Translations under genes and position numbers: made by a program
In this document: piece by piece, positions 42,099-50,567 of the stretch
Layout of the letters: every line of letters begins with the position of its first letter
How positions within the stretch are numbered: the stretch's first letter is position 1
Origin: JBFWUW01 sp050247075
Lineage (GTDB): Bacteria; Planctomycetota; Planctomycetia; Pirellulales; JBFWUW01
DNA length: 64,000 nt
NCBI GenBank assembly: GCA_050247075.1
Contig: JBFWUW010000027.1
Coordinates: forward strand, 18,656 to 82,655
Reading direction: 5' to 3'
The notes under the pieces: model-generated
Database searches by the model: none
The model's input: only the letters and a program-made list of their open reading frames with translations
Told to the model about the DNA's origin: nothing

Positions 42099-44983
42099 GG
42101 AAGCTCTCCCACGACTTGCGGCTGCTCCTGCTGGTTAGCCAACGCTGGCAAACCAGGGGCACCTTGTCGATGTAATGAATAAATCACCAATGGCTCGGCT
42201 GCGGCATTGGCTGCCGGATATTTAGCCCGGGCTTTCTCCACCGCTTTGCCGCGGGCCACGTCGTCGGGGCGGTAGCGGTCGTGCAGCTTACGGTGCTGTT
42301 CGGCCAGTTCTTTCTCTCCCAATGCCGTGTAGATCAGATGCAAGTTATGATGCGCCGGGGCTTGCTCCGACTCGATTTCCAGCGTCTTGTTGAACTGTGC
42401 CGCGGCTTCGCGCAGCAGCGCATCGCGTTCGGCCCTCTCCTCGGGAGCGAACTTTTTCTGCGCCTGGGCAAACAGTGTCGATCCTAGTTCGTTGATGACC
42501 TCCAGGTCGAGGCTGAAATCGAAATTGCGGCTGGGCACCTTGGTGGCCAGCACCGCGCGAAAGTTCTTCTCGGCCTCTTCCAGGTTGCCTTGTTGCCGGT
42601 TGATTCTGCCGGCCAGCCAGTTCAAGGTCCAAGAGGGGGCCGGCTCTTTGACAAAGGCCGCCGCCCGCGCCAGCACCGGAACGGCCGCATCGATGTTGCC
42701 CTCGGTATCCAGGACGCGGACCAAGTTCAGAGGGCCATGAAATTGGCCCAACTCCTCCACCTTGGTGAAAGCCGCTGCCGCTTGCCGCAGTTCGCCTTTG
42801 ACTCCCGACTGGCCTTCCAACAGCAGGCCAATGCCGTAGTCGTTCCAACGCTGCCAGAGTGGAATCTCGCGCGGGGCGTTGGTAATCTCGGCTTCTATCC
42901 CTTCCACCGGCAGCGTGATGCTATCCACCGCCATAGTGGTGATGGGGAGTTCATTGCGGTACGGTTCGCCCGGCTTTTGACCGCGCAACGGCTTTTGGCC
43001 CGGCTTGACTCCCTTAGCCACGAATTCCATGTATCGCTGGTCAAACTTGCGGTATTGAAGTTTCACTTCGATCGTGACCGGCGCGGACAGATCTTCGGGC
43101 AGGTCGAGGGCGTAATGTACGACCTGTGCCGCACCCGGCGGTATTTGATGGTTGTACAACGGCACGAAGATGTCTTGAGGGTTGCGGCGGTCAATGCGAT
43201 TTCCGTCGCGATCCAGTAAGAACACGTTCAAAAAATGCGACCAGGGATCGACCTCCCCAGACTCGCTGATGCCGCCGCTGCGCCCGATGACGCGGTCGCC
43301 GCTGGTGACGGTGATATCGAGCCACAACTCGTTGGAATCAACCGTGCCTTGGGTGAAGGGATGCCCCACCTTCAGTGTACGCACCACGTTCTCTAGCAGG
43401 TAGGTGCCGCCTTGCTTAAGCGTGGGTAACTCTGGCCGCAATGGCGCGGTCAGTTCGCCATCGATGGAGCCGCCTTCCTTGATGCCAAAAATATCGACGC
43501 GGACATTGTCCTTGAGAAAGTCTTGATGGGCCTTGATGATCTCCGGTTCGTTGCGCAGCCAGGCAATGCCGGTATTGGCCGCCGGAAACAGATGGTTGTG
43601 GATCGTGCGTTTGCCGTCGTTGGCAAAGTCCTTTGCGCCAAAGTCGTTTGACTCTTGCAGCGGCATGTGGCATTGGGCGCAGTTTGTCTTGGCGGCCGGC
43701 GGATAATAAAAGCTACGCGCGCCGTGACCACTGACACCGCTTAGCAGATACGTGGTGTAGTGGTCCTGTCCGCGGAGGAAGTCCTTGTAGTGGTTAAGTT
43801 CCTTCGGCAGGCTGACTTTGTGGCAGGTTGAGCAAAACTCGGCCGTCTTGTGGAACGGCTTAAGAAACGTCTGCTTGTGAAACGAAGGCTTGGCCTTGAT
43901 GAGCTGATTGTTGATCCATTGCAACGCCTCGTTCCCCTCGAATGCAAATGGGTAGTGCTGGGCTTGCTCAATGGTGTAGTCAGCGTTGCCAATCGTGCTG
44001 TTGACGTGCGTGATGGAGTGGCACACGGTGCAAGTAATGCCGGCGTGAGCGGTGGGATCCTTCACTGTGTCGTAGTCGGCCTTATCGAAGGCACCGCTGA
44101 AAAACGGCACGGGGTCGTGGCAGCCGGCGCACCAACGCGAGGCTTTCACCGAACCGTCCCGCTTGAGCGAGACCTCCCGCGTTTCCATCACGCTGGCAAA
44201 GTAGGCCGGGTTGTTAAACGAACTAAAGTGATGCACGCTATGAAAGTGCCCGGCGGCCGCGTCTTTGTGGCATTTGGTGCAATACTCGTCCATCATCAAG
44301 GCTTTAGCCGGGATGAAATTACCGTCTACCGTTTTGGCACTCGAAGGTTGGTAGTACTTGATCCCTTCGGCTGAGCCGACCTGGTTCCACGTTCGCGGAT
44401 CGGCCGAGTGAAATGCCACCATCGCCGCCACCACCACGCCGACGGCGGCGGCGTACATGCCGCCGATACGCCACTTGATACGCGGCCCCACCAGCCGATG
44501 CAGCCAATACAGCCAGGCCGCCGCCAGCGGCGCGGCGATGTGCGCCCAGTAGGCCACTTCGCGGGCGCTGCCTCGCAGATCGACGAAGGTTCGTACCAGA
44601 AGCAAGCCCGTTACCAGCACCACCAGCGAGGCGGCGAACAGCGCATAACCCATCCGCACGGCGCGGCGGTTCTTGCGATTCCGCGAAGCCAGCATGTGCA
44701 AGGTGCCAAACAACACCAGCGGCACGATCAACAGCAGGCCCAGGACGACATGTCCCAGAAACATATAAAGATAAAAGGGCGTTTGATAAAGCCGGCCGCT
44801 GGCCCGATTGAGCCACTCCAGCACGGTAATGCTCGACAGATACAGCGAGTTTGCCCCCAGCACGGCCACCAGGCCAAACACCACAAACAACAATTTCTTG
44901 AGCTTGGGCCCAACGGCGGGTACATACACTTGCCGCCTAGGCGCGGGACCAGCGCCAGACGATGGAGGGACAGCGGTAGACAT
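42095..44983 (-). CDS. Membrane-bound pentahaem cytochrome c with C-terminal TPR region
   Basis: A 962-residue protein. Five N-terminal transmembrane helices (about residues 27-190) lead to a periplasmic domain with five CxxCH haem sites: CTKCH (residue 234), CAGCH, CTVCH, CSTCH, CAQCH (residue 434). His-rich linkers (HFHSVHHFSS) may give distal ligands. About residues 740-940 contain TPR-like repeats. The start at 44983 was chosen because the in-frame extension to 45184 is not membrane-like and the helices begin soon after MSTAVPP. It is coupled by a 4-nt overlap to the UnbV gene downstream. A role in electron transfer is inferred. Confidence 0.85.
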   Translation of the reverse strand: MSTAVPPSSGAGPAPRRQVYVPAVGPKLKKLLFVVFGLVAVLGANSLYLSSITVLEWLNRASGRLYQTPFYLYMFLGHVVLGLLLIVPLVLFGTLHMLASRNRKNRRAVRMGYALFAASLVVLVTGLLLVRTFVDLRGSAREVAYWAHIAAPLAAAWLYWLHRLVGPRIKWRIGGMYAAAVGVVVAAMVAFHSADPRTWNQVGSAEGIKYYQPSSAKTVDGNFIPAKALMMDEYCTKCHKDAAAGHFHSVHHFSSFNNPAYFASVMETREVSLKRDGSVKASRWCAGCHDPVPFFSGAFDKADYDTVKDPTAHAGITCTVCHSITHVNSTIGNADYTIEQAQHYPFAFEGNEALQWINNQLIKAKPSFHKQTFLKPFHKTAEFCSTCHKVSLPKELNHYKDFLRGQDHYTTYLLSGVSGHGARSFYYPPAAKTNCAQCHMPLQESNDFGAKDFANDGKRTIHNHLFPAANTGIAWLRNEPEIIKAHQDFLKDNVRVDIFGIKEGGSIDGELTAPLRPELPTLKQGGTYLLENVVRTLKVGHPFTQGTVDSNELWLDITVTSGDRVIGRSGGISESGEVDPWSHFLNVFLLDRDGNRIDRRNPQDIFVPLYNHQIPPGAAQVVHYALDLPEDLSAPVTIEVKLQYRKFDQRYMEFVAKGVKPGQKPLRGQKPGEPYRNELPITTMAVDSITLPVEGIEAEITNAPREIPLWQRWNDYGIGLLLEGQSGVKGELRQAAAAFTKVEELGQFHGPLNLVRVLDTEGNIDAAVPVLARAAAFVKEPAPSWTLNWLAGRINRQQGNLEEAEKNFRAVLATKVPSRNFDFSLDLEVINELGSTLFAQAQKKFAPEERAERDALLREAAAQFNKTLEIESEQAPAHHNLHLIYTALGEKELAEQHRKLHDRYRPDDVARGKAVEKARAKYPAANAAAEPLVIYSLHRQGAPGLPALANQQEQPQVVGELP

Positions 44984-45025
44984 GACGGGCAATCTCCCTG
45001 AAACAGCCAGCGCTTGCCTGTAAAG

Positions 45026-45049
45026 GCCGGAAGCGGTTTCGCTTCCGGC
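45026..45049 (-). promoter_or_regulatory. Perfect 10-bp hairpin in the cytochrome gene leader
   Basis: GCCGGAAGCG-GTTT-CGCTTCCGGC on the plus strand (loop AAAC on the mRNA strand), 43 nt upstream of the cytochrome ATG. A second small palindrome (GCCTTTACAGGC) follows on the minus strand. It may be a 5' leader structure. Confidence 0.5.
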
Positions 45050-45266
45050 AACCAATGACAATGCACGGCCGAAAAATTCGAGCAAGAACCGACGGGCCAG
45101 ATTCGCCGCTAGATCGCCCTGTTTGGGGCGCAACGGGCGCACAAAAGCCCGCGGAACATCAACGACGCGGGTACAACCATGCAAAGCAGCCTTGCCGCGC
45201 TATCCCCAGTTACCAAACGCACCGCGAAAAACGGGCACGGAAACGAGAATGGCACGCACGCTGCCG

Positions 45267-45710
45267 CTAGCCGCGGAGAGACTTGGGCGGCCGGTCGATG
45301 GAAGAGGGATGCCCGGCGGGAAGCCGCGGGCAGACATCCCAAATGGCCGAAGCCCGCGCCATACCCAATCCGACACCATCCGCCAGCAAACACCCCCAAT
45401 GCTCAACGCCGGAGTGTGGTAGCGTTGGCGTGGTGGGGAGCGGCAGACCGTGGCGATTGCCGCAGTGGGGACCGCGGCAGGCCGGCAACGGCGGCAAGTT
45501 TCGTCGGTGGTCGGTGAACGAATCTTGCTCGGTTGCCGGGGCATGGCCCTGCATGGGAATAACACGCCCTGAGCCGACGATGACGTAATCGCCGCAACTG
45601 GCTTGGGCGGAAGTAGCGGCAGCCAGCCCCAAAATCAACAGCAGGACCACAGCGCACAGCGGCGCAAGGCGGGCGGCTTTCGACGTTGGGAAGTGCTGGA
45701 TCACAGCCAT
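45267..45710 (-). CDS. Small secreted protein with CGDY and CRGPHC motifs
   Basis: A 147-residue protein with a signal peptide (about residues 13-36, APLCAVVLLLILGLAAATSAQA, cut before SCGDYV). The mature part starts with CGDYVIVG and has a CRGPHCGNR motif in the middle, with two further Cys later. The rest is Pro/Gly/His-rich. The even number of Cys suggests disulfides. The start at 45710 has no clear ribosome binding site. It is not a recognised domain. It lies divergently from the NHL gene and upstream of the cytochrome on the same strand. Confidence 0.6.
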   Translation of the reverse strand: MAVIQHFPTSKAARLAPLCAVVLLLILGLAAATSAQASCGDYVIVGSGRVIPMQGHAPATEQDSFTDHRRNLPPLPACRGPHCGNRHGLPLPTTPTLPHSGVEHWGCLLADGVGLGMARASAIWDVCPRLPAGHPSSIDRPPKSLRG

Positions 45711-45930
45711 TCAAAAACGATTGTGGGGAAACAGTGTCGAAAAGAGACCGCTGTTTTAAACCTGGGCACCGAAAATTGTGCGAACACGATGTGTGCGAGC
45801 TTAGTATATTAGCGATGGTTAAAGTAAGTCAACGAAATTGCGTTCTGGCGGCCGGACGGGCTTGCCAGATCGTTGCCGTAGGCGGCGTTCTTCGCTATGA
45901 CGTACAAGATTCATTCTCATCGGACTGCTC

Positions 45931-46803
45931 ATGAACTTATTGACAAAGGCTCCGCGATTTGCCGCCCTGGCCTGGCTGAGCACCGCTATGGCGTTTGGCC
46001 TGGCATCACCGGGACTTGCCGCCGATTTTGACTACCCCATCTCGGTGGCCGTGGCCGACGATGGCACGGTCTACGTGGGCGATCTGAACATGCCTGGCGT
46101 GCGCAAGATTTCCCCGGATGGCACGCTTTCCACCTACTTTGCCGCCTCAAAAAAGTTTCGCACGCCCCTTAATCGGGTTCGGTGCCTGGCCATCGACCAT
46201 GAAGGTAAGCTGCTGGCGGGTGATACTTCCACTCGGCAGGTTTATCGCTTCAATGCCGAGGGGGTGCCCGAGCCGCTGCTGAAGGGACTGGGGATAGGCA
46301 TGCCCATGGCCATCGCCGTGGCCCCGACTGGTGAAATTTACGTGGCCGATCTGGAACTGCACCGCATTTGGTCCGTGCCGGCGGAAGGGGGAGAGGCCGC
46401 GATGTTTGTGGAAGTTCCCGCGCCTCGCGGGCTGGCCCTCGACAAGCAAGGCAACTTGTGGGTCTCCAGCCACGGCCGCGACGTGCAACTGGTGAAGATC
46501 ACGCTGGCCGACAAGAAGGTCGAGCCGATCGTCAAGGAGCGCCTGTTCGATTTTCAGCACAATGTCACCCTGGACGAATCTGGCAACGCCTATGTGGCCG
46601 ATGGCTACGCCAAGACCATTTGGAAGATCGCCCCCGGTGGCAAGCCAGAAAAATGGATCACCGGCGAGCCGCTGGTAAACCCCGTCGGACTGGCTTGGAA
46701 GGGGACGGCTCTGTTGATTGCCGACCCGCGAGCCTACACCATTTTTCAAGCCACGCCCGAAGGCAAGGTTTCGCAGTATCCCTATAGAGTGGGCGGAGAA
46801 TGA
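45931..46803 (+). CDS. Secreted NHL/SMP-30-like six-blade propeller
   Basis: A 290-residue protein with a signal peptide (about residues 8-30, ALAWLSTAMAFGLASPGLAA). Repeats of the form hydrophobic-A-V-x-x-DGTVYVGDL, GEIYVADLELHRIWSV, GNLWVSSHGRDVQLV, GNAYVADGYAKTIWKI give six blades, typical of SMP-30/NHL-type sugar-lactonase or binding domains. No metal-binding Glu/Asn/Asp set of gluconolactonases can be confirmed by eye. It lies 40 nt before the asparagine-synthetase-like gene on the same strand, so it may be part of that operon. Confidence 0.8.
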   Translation: MNLLTKAPRFAALAWLSTAMAFGLASPGLAADFDYPISVAVADDGTVYVGDLNMPGVRKISPDGTLSTYFAASKKFRTPLNRVRCLAIDHEGKLLAGDTSTRQVYRFNAEGVPEPLLKGLGIGMPMAIAVAPTGEIYVADLELHRIWSVPAEGGEAAMFVEVPAPRGLALDKQGNLWVSSHGRDVQLVKITLADKKVEPIVKERLFDFQHNVTLDESGNAYVADGYAKTIWKIAPGGKPEKWITGEPLVNPVGLAWKGTALLIADPRAYTIFQATPEGKVSQYPYRVGGE

Positions 46804-46843
46804 TTCGTAGTTGCTTATCGCTTCGTACTACTGGGTCCGCACC

Positions 46844-48175
46844 ATGCACCAGGTTGCCGTGATTGAACGGCTGGTCGATCTGCTCGACCCGGCCGCGAAT
46901 TTGATCTTCAATATGTCCGTGGACCAAGCCATAGAGCTCGTCGGCTCGGGCGATCCGGCGAAGGTTCGCCAGATCGATGGCCAATTTGCCTTGCTGCACA
47001 AGCGAGACAAAACCATCCGTATGGCCCGGTCGATCGGCCGGCCGTTGCGGTACTTCATCGCCAAACGGCAAGCCGGCCCCTGCCTGGTGGTGGCCGAGCG
47101 CATCGACGCCATCCACGATTTTCTCAAGAGCGAGGGGCTCGACGGCCAGTTTCATCCCTCTTACACGCGAATGGTTCCGGCGCATTACGTCGTGGAGATT
47201 TCGCTGGTTGGCTGCCCTGACCCTAACCCGCTCTATACGCGGTTCTTCACGCCAACGCGAAATGCCTTGCCGCCCGATATCGAGGCCATCGGCCAAGCGT
47301 ACATTGGTGCCCTGGCCGAGGAGTGCCGCCGCTGGCTCGATGCGATTGGCCCGCAAGAACCGCTGGGCGTGTTGTTTTCCGGCGGCGTTGACAGCGGCGC
47401 GGTCTTTCTGGTGCTGTACCACTTGCTGCTGTCGCGGGGAGAGTCGCCAGCCAGGTTGAAAGCCTTCACGCTGTCGGTGGATGGATCGGGGGCCGATGTT
47501 GGGCAGGCCCGCCAGTTTTTAGACTCGCTGGGGCTGAGACTGTTCCTGGAAACGATCGACATTGCCAGTGCCGATCTGGACGTGCCAGGGACGATTCGCG
47601 CGATTGAGGATTACAAGCCGCTCGACGTGCAATCGGCCGCCATGGCGCTGGCCGCTTGCCGCGGTATTCGCGCCCGCTATCCCGATTGGAAGCATCTGAT
47701 CGACGGCGATGGTGGCGACGAAAACCTCAAGGACTATCCGATTGAGGAGAACAGCGAGCTGACGATCCGCAGCGTGCTTAACAACTTAATGCTCTACCAG
47801 GAAGGCTGGGGCGTCCATGCGATCAAGCATTCGCTGACCTACAGCGGCGGGCAAAGCCGTGGCCATGTGCGAACTTATGCACCCGCCCGGTTGCTGGGTT
47901 TTAGCGGATTCAGTCCCTACGCTACTCCCAACGTGATTGAAGTGGCCGAGGGCATTCCCTTCATCGAACTGACCGATTGGGACCACGGCAAACTCTACGC
48001 CCTCAAGGGCGATGTTGTGCGGGCCGGCGTCAAGGCCATTACGGGCTTGGAGATGCCAATCTTTGAGAAGCGCCGCTTTCAGCACGGAGCCAGTTCGCCC
48101 GAACAATTCGCCACGCTCTTTGCTGGCGACGAAGCGGAATACAGGGATGCGTTCGCGGGGATGTACGGCACATAG
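46844..48175 (+). CDS. Asparagine-synthetase-like PP-loop enzyme with degenerate glutaminase half
   Basis: A 443-residue protein. The C-terminal half is an asparagine synthetase domain: the ATP-binding PP-loop GVLFSGGVDSGAVFLVLYHL (about residues 178-190) and a GDGGDENLKDYP version of the usual GDGADE motif. The N-terminal half resembles the class II glutaminase fold (KVRQIDGQFALLHKRDKTIR, RMVPAHYVVEI), but the N-terminal Cys nucleophile is absent. Related enzymes without it include beta-lactam synthetase and lasso-peptide cyclases, which form amide bonds on other substrates. Followed 11 nt later by a radical SAM ORF. The substrate is unknown. Confidence 0.75.
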   Translation: MHQVAVIERLVDLLDPAANLIFNMSVDQAIELVGSGDPAKVRQIDGQFALLHKRDKTIRMARSIGRPLRYFIAKRQAGPCLVVAERIDAIHDFLKSEGLDGQFHPSYTRMVPAHYVVEISLVGCPDPNPLYTRFFTPTRNALPPDIEAIGQAYIGALAEECRRWLDAIGPQEPLGVLFSGGVDSGAVFLVLYHLLLSRGESPARLKAFTLSVDGSGADVGQARQFLDSLGLRLFLETIDIASADLDVPGTIRAIEDYKPLDVQSAAMALAACRGIRARYPDWKHLIDGDGGDENLKDYPIEENSELTIRSVLNNLMLYQEGWGVHAIKHSLTYSGGQSRGHVRTYAPARLLGFSGFSPYATPNVIEVAEGIPFIELTDWDHGKLYALKGDVVRAGVKAITGLEMPIFEKRRFQHGASSPEQFATLFAGDEAEYRDAFAGMYGT

Positions 48176-48262
48176 AGGTATGAGGTATGAGGTATGAGGT
48201 AGGGAGAAAAACGGAAGCAGAATTGCACGCGCAGTCCTACCTCCTACCTCCTACCTCATACC
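48175..48262. repeat. Inverted word-repeat, family C, across the start of the radical SAM gene
   Basis: The left arm (48175-48203) is iterated GAGGTAT words (GAGGTATGAGGTATGAGGTA). The right arm (48235-48262) is the complementary CCTACCTCCTACCTCATACC. The spacer is about 31 nt. The left arm supplies the only in-frame ATG of the radical SAM gene, and the right arm is translated as SYLLPPTSYLPPP. Confidence 0.9.
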
Positions 48263-49212
48263 TTCCCCCGCCATTCGACTTCGCTCGTCCTCCCAAGCAT
48301 CCCGTAGATGTCCTCCGTCCTTACGCCTTTCTGGCCGAGGCCGAGGCGACCGCTGCCGGCCGGGTGGAGCAAATCGCGACGGTTTTCTTGACGAACCGCG
48401 AGTGTCCGTTTCATTGCGTCTACTGCGACTTGTGGCGGAACACGACCGACGAGCGCGTCCCGGTCGGGGCGATTCCGGCGCAGATCGACTATGCCTTGCA
48501 ACGGCTGCCGCCAGCCCGGCACATCAAATTGTACAACAGCGGTAATTTTCTTGATCCGCAAGCCATTCCGCCGGAGGACCACGAGGCCATTGCCCGCCGT
48601 GTACGCGGCTTTTCCACCGTGATTGTCGAGAACCACCCGCGCCTATGTGGAGAGAGCTGCCCGCGGTTTGCCGAGATGGTCGAAACAGAGTTGGAAGTTG
48701 CCTTGGGGTTGGAGACGGTCGATGCCCCAACCTTGGCGCGGCTCAACAAACAGATGACGGTTGCCGACTTTGATCGCGCGGTGGAGTATCTGTTGCGGCA
48801 CAACATCGCCGTGCGGGCGTTTATCCTGCTTCGTCCACCGGGGCAGAGCGAGGAGCAGGGCCTGTATTGGGCGCTGCGATCGATTGAACATGCCCGCTCG
48901 CGCGGCGTGCGGTGTTGTACGGTAATCCCAGTGCGCGGCGGCAACGGCGTCATGGAGCAACTGGCCGCCGCCGGCCAGTTCTCGCCGCCGCGGCTTTCTT
49001 CGCTAGAGCAGGCTCTGGAACAGGGGCTGTCTATTGCTTCCGCCAGCAACCACACCAATGGCCGGCGGTTTCGGGTATTTGTCGATCTGTGGGATCTGGC
49101 CCGCTTTTCCAACTGCCCGCACTGCCTTAGCCGCCGCACCTCCCGTTTGCACGCCATGAACATTTCGCAGACGGTGTTGCCGCCTGTCGAGTGCCCGTGT
49201 GGGGTGGCTTAG
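48187..49212 (+). CDS. Radical SAM enzyme paired with the asparagine-synthetase-like gene
   Basis: A 341-residue protein. The [4Fe-4S]-SAM motif is CPFHCVYC (Cys 73, 77, 80). GNFLDPQAIPPEDHEAIARR and ETVDAPTLARLNKQMT follow in the TIM-barrel half, and a CPHCLSRR motif sits near the C-terminus, as in the TIGR01210-like radical SAM group. The first about 25 residues come from an intergenic repeat and are not conserved-looking; the real core begins near PFDFARPPKHPVDVLRP. The reaction and substrate are unknown. It overlaps no other gene and is 11 nt downstream of the PP-loop enzyme. Confidence 0.8.
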   Translation: MRYEVGRKTEAELHAQSYLLPPTSYLPPPFDFARPPKHPVDVLRPYAFLAEAEATAAGRVEQIATVFLTNRECPFHCVYCDLWRNTTDERVPVGAIPAQIDYALQRLPPARHIKLYNSGNFLDPQAIPPEDHEAIARRVRGFSTVIVENHPRLCGESCPRFAEMVETELEVALGLETVDAPTLARLNKQMTVADFDRAVEYLLRHNIAVRAFILLRPPGQSEEQGLYWALRSIEHARSRGVRCCTVIPVRGGNGVMEQLAAAGQFSPPRLSSLEQALEQGLSIASASNHTNGRRFRVFVDLWDLARFSNCPHCLSRRTSRLHAMNISQTVLPPVECPCGVA

Positions 49213-49246
49213 CAATTGATGGGCGGAATTTGGCTATTCTGGCAAT

Positions 49247-50209
49247 CTAACGCGAACCCAACTCTTGCAAAGGCAGCTCATGCTGCTCTAAGAACGCCTC
49301 CGCTTCGGGCCGTGTGAAGACGCTTTCGGTGGCACCGATGGCCCGTACGCAACTGGCGCCCAGTGCGCTGCCCCAGCGCAGGCAGCCAAGCGGGTCTTGA
49401 CCCGCCAGCAGGCCGGCGATGTAGCCCGCGTCGAAGGCATCGCCCGCCCCAGTGCCGCCGACAAAGGTTGTGGGGTATGTGCCGGCCATGACGCGGTGCT
49501 GGTCCGTCAGCAACACCGTCCCTTGGCCGCCGCAGGTGATGACCGCAGCGCCGCAGCCGGCATCGCGAAATTGCTGCGCCTGCTCCACGGGGTCGTGGCG
49601 TCCGGTGATGATGGCCGCCTCGTCCGTGTTGGGCAAAAAGACATCGGTCTCCGACAACAGTTTGTCTAGTCGCGCCCAGTGGTCGCCTGGGCCGGGCAAG
49701 ACCACATCCAGCACGGTCTTAACGCCCGACCGCCGGGCCTCGCGGAAGAGTACCAGCAGACCTTCTTGCGCCAGCCCGCCCATCAGCAGATAACCGCCCA
49801 CGTAAAACACCTTGCATTGCCGGACCTGATCCAGAGAAACGCTGGACGCATCGAAGCGGCCATTGGCCCCAATGGTATGAATGAAGCGGCGGTCTTGTCC
49901 CTGCACGTTGATGATCAGCGTGCCCGATGTTGGTACGTCGGCCAGTTGGCGAATCCCCTCCGTCCGCACGTTGGCGGCGGCCAGCGTCTCGATAATGAAC
50001 CGCCCGAAGGGGTCTTGCCCCACGCAGCCAATAACCCCCACGTTGACTCCCAGCCGCGCCAGGTCCATCGCCGCGTTAGAGGCACAACCGCCAATTTGCA
50101 GCGGCAGGTCGTCGCTAAGGACTAACTGCCCGGCGTCTGGCAGCCGCGGTATTGGCGCGCACAGGTGGTCAGCCACCAGGATTCCGGCGCTCAGGCAGTC
50201 GAGGGTCAA
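49247..50209 (-). CDS. PfkB-family sugar kinase
   Basis: A 320-residue ribokinase-like enzyme. An N-terminal GGCASNAAMDLARLGVNVGVIG turn is followed by DPFGRFIIETLAAANV. The C-terminal anion hole is GGTGAGDAFDAGYIAGLLAG with the catalytic Asp. Start TTG at 50209 (an ATG is not available near the N-terminal strand). The specific sugar cannot be read by eye; adenosine kinase, fructokinase and ribokinase are all possible. It is convergent with the radical SAM gene, 34 nt away. Confidence 0.88.
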   Translation of the reverse strand: MTLDCLSAGILVADHLCAPIPRLPDAGQLVLSDDLPLQIGGCASNAAMDLARLGVNVGVIGCVGQDPFGRFIIETLAAANVRTEGIRQLADVPTSGTLIINVQGQDRRFIHTIGANGRFDASSVSLDQVRQCKVFYVGGYLLMGGLAQEGLLVLFREARRSGVKTVLDVVLPGPGDHWARLDKLLSETDVFLPNTDEAAIITGRHDPVEQAQQFRDAGCGAAVITCGGQGTVLLTDQHRVMAGTYPTTFVGGTGAGDAFDAGYIAGLLAGQDPLGCLRWGSALGASCVRAIGATESVFTRPEAEAFLEQHELPLQELGSR

Positions 50210-50567
50210 TTAAAGGCTCGCATGGTAAGTGTTATCGCCGACGGAGACAGCTCTTACAGGGTGATCGGCGATGGAATCGCCTCCTACAGCTAGCAATGCC
50301 GCGCACCGTCTAGTCCTCGAAGCTTGTCCAATTTACCCCACAGATTGACAAACCATCGACTTTTCTGGCCAAATCCGCACGCTTCCGCATTGACGCCGCG
50401 CAGCCAGGTGCGATACCGTCCGCAGGCTCCACGAGAAGGAACTCCCGGAGCCTGACGCCGCGCGCGGCGCAACGGTTCTATCAGCCGATCGGTTGGATTT
50501 CCAGCCCCGCCCGCGATCGTCCAAGGCCGGCATTACGCCGGATGGAACCGCATTGCCGGAGGCTGAC
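50210..50567. other. Intergenic region with degraded family A repeat
   Basis: 358 bp between the divergent PfkB and HEAT-like genes. A degraded family A unit lies at 50234-50289. The rest is GC-rich, with no ORF that has support. Confidence 0.5.
50234..50289. repeat. Degraded family A repeat
   Basis: ATCGCCGACGGAGACAGCTC (continuing TTACAG) and ATCGGCGATGGAATCGCCTC (continuing CTACAG) resemble the right arms of the atp-operon elements, but with several changes and both in the same orientation. Confidence 0.6.

Noticed and set aside
50234..50289. Family A copy as an operator for the HEAT-like gene
   Set aside because: It matches degraded atp-operon repeats better than a regulatory site.
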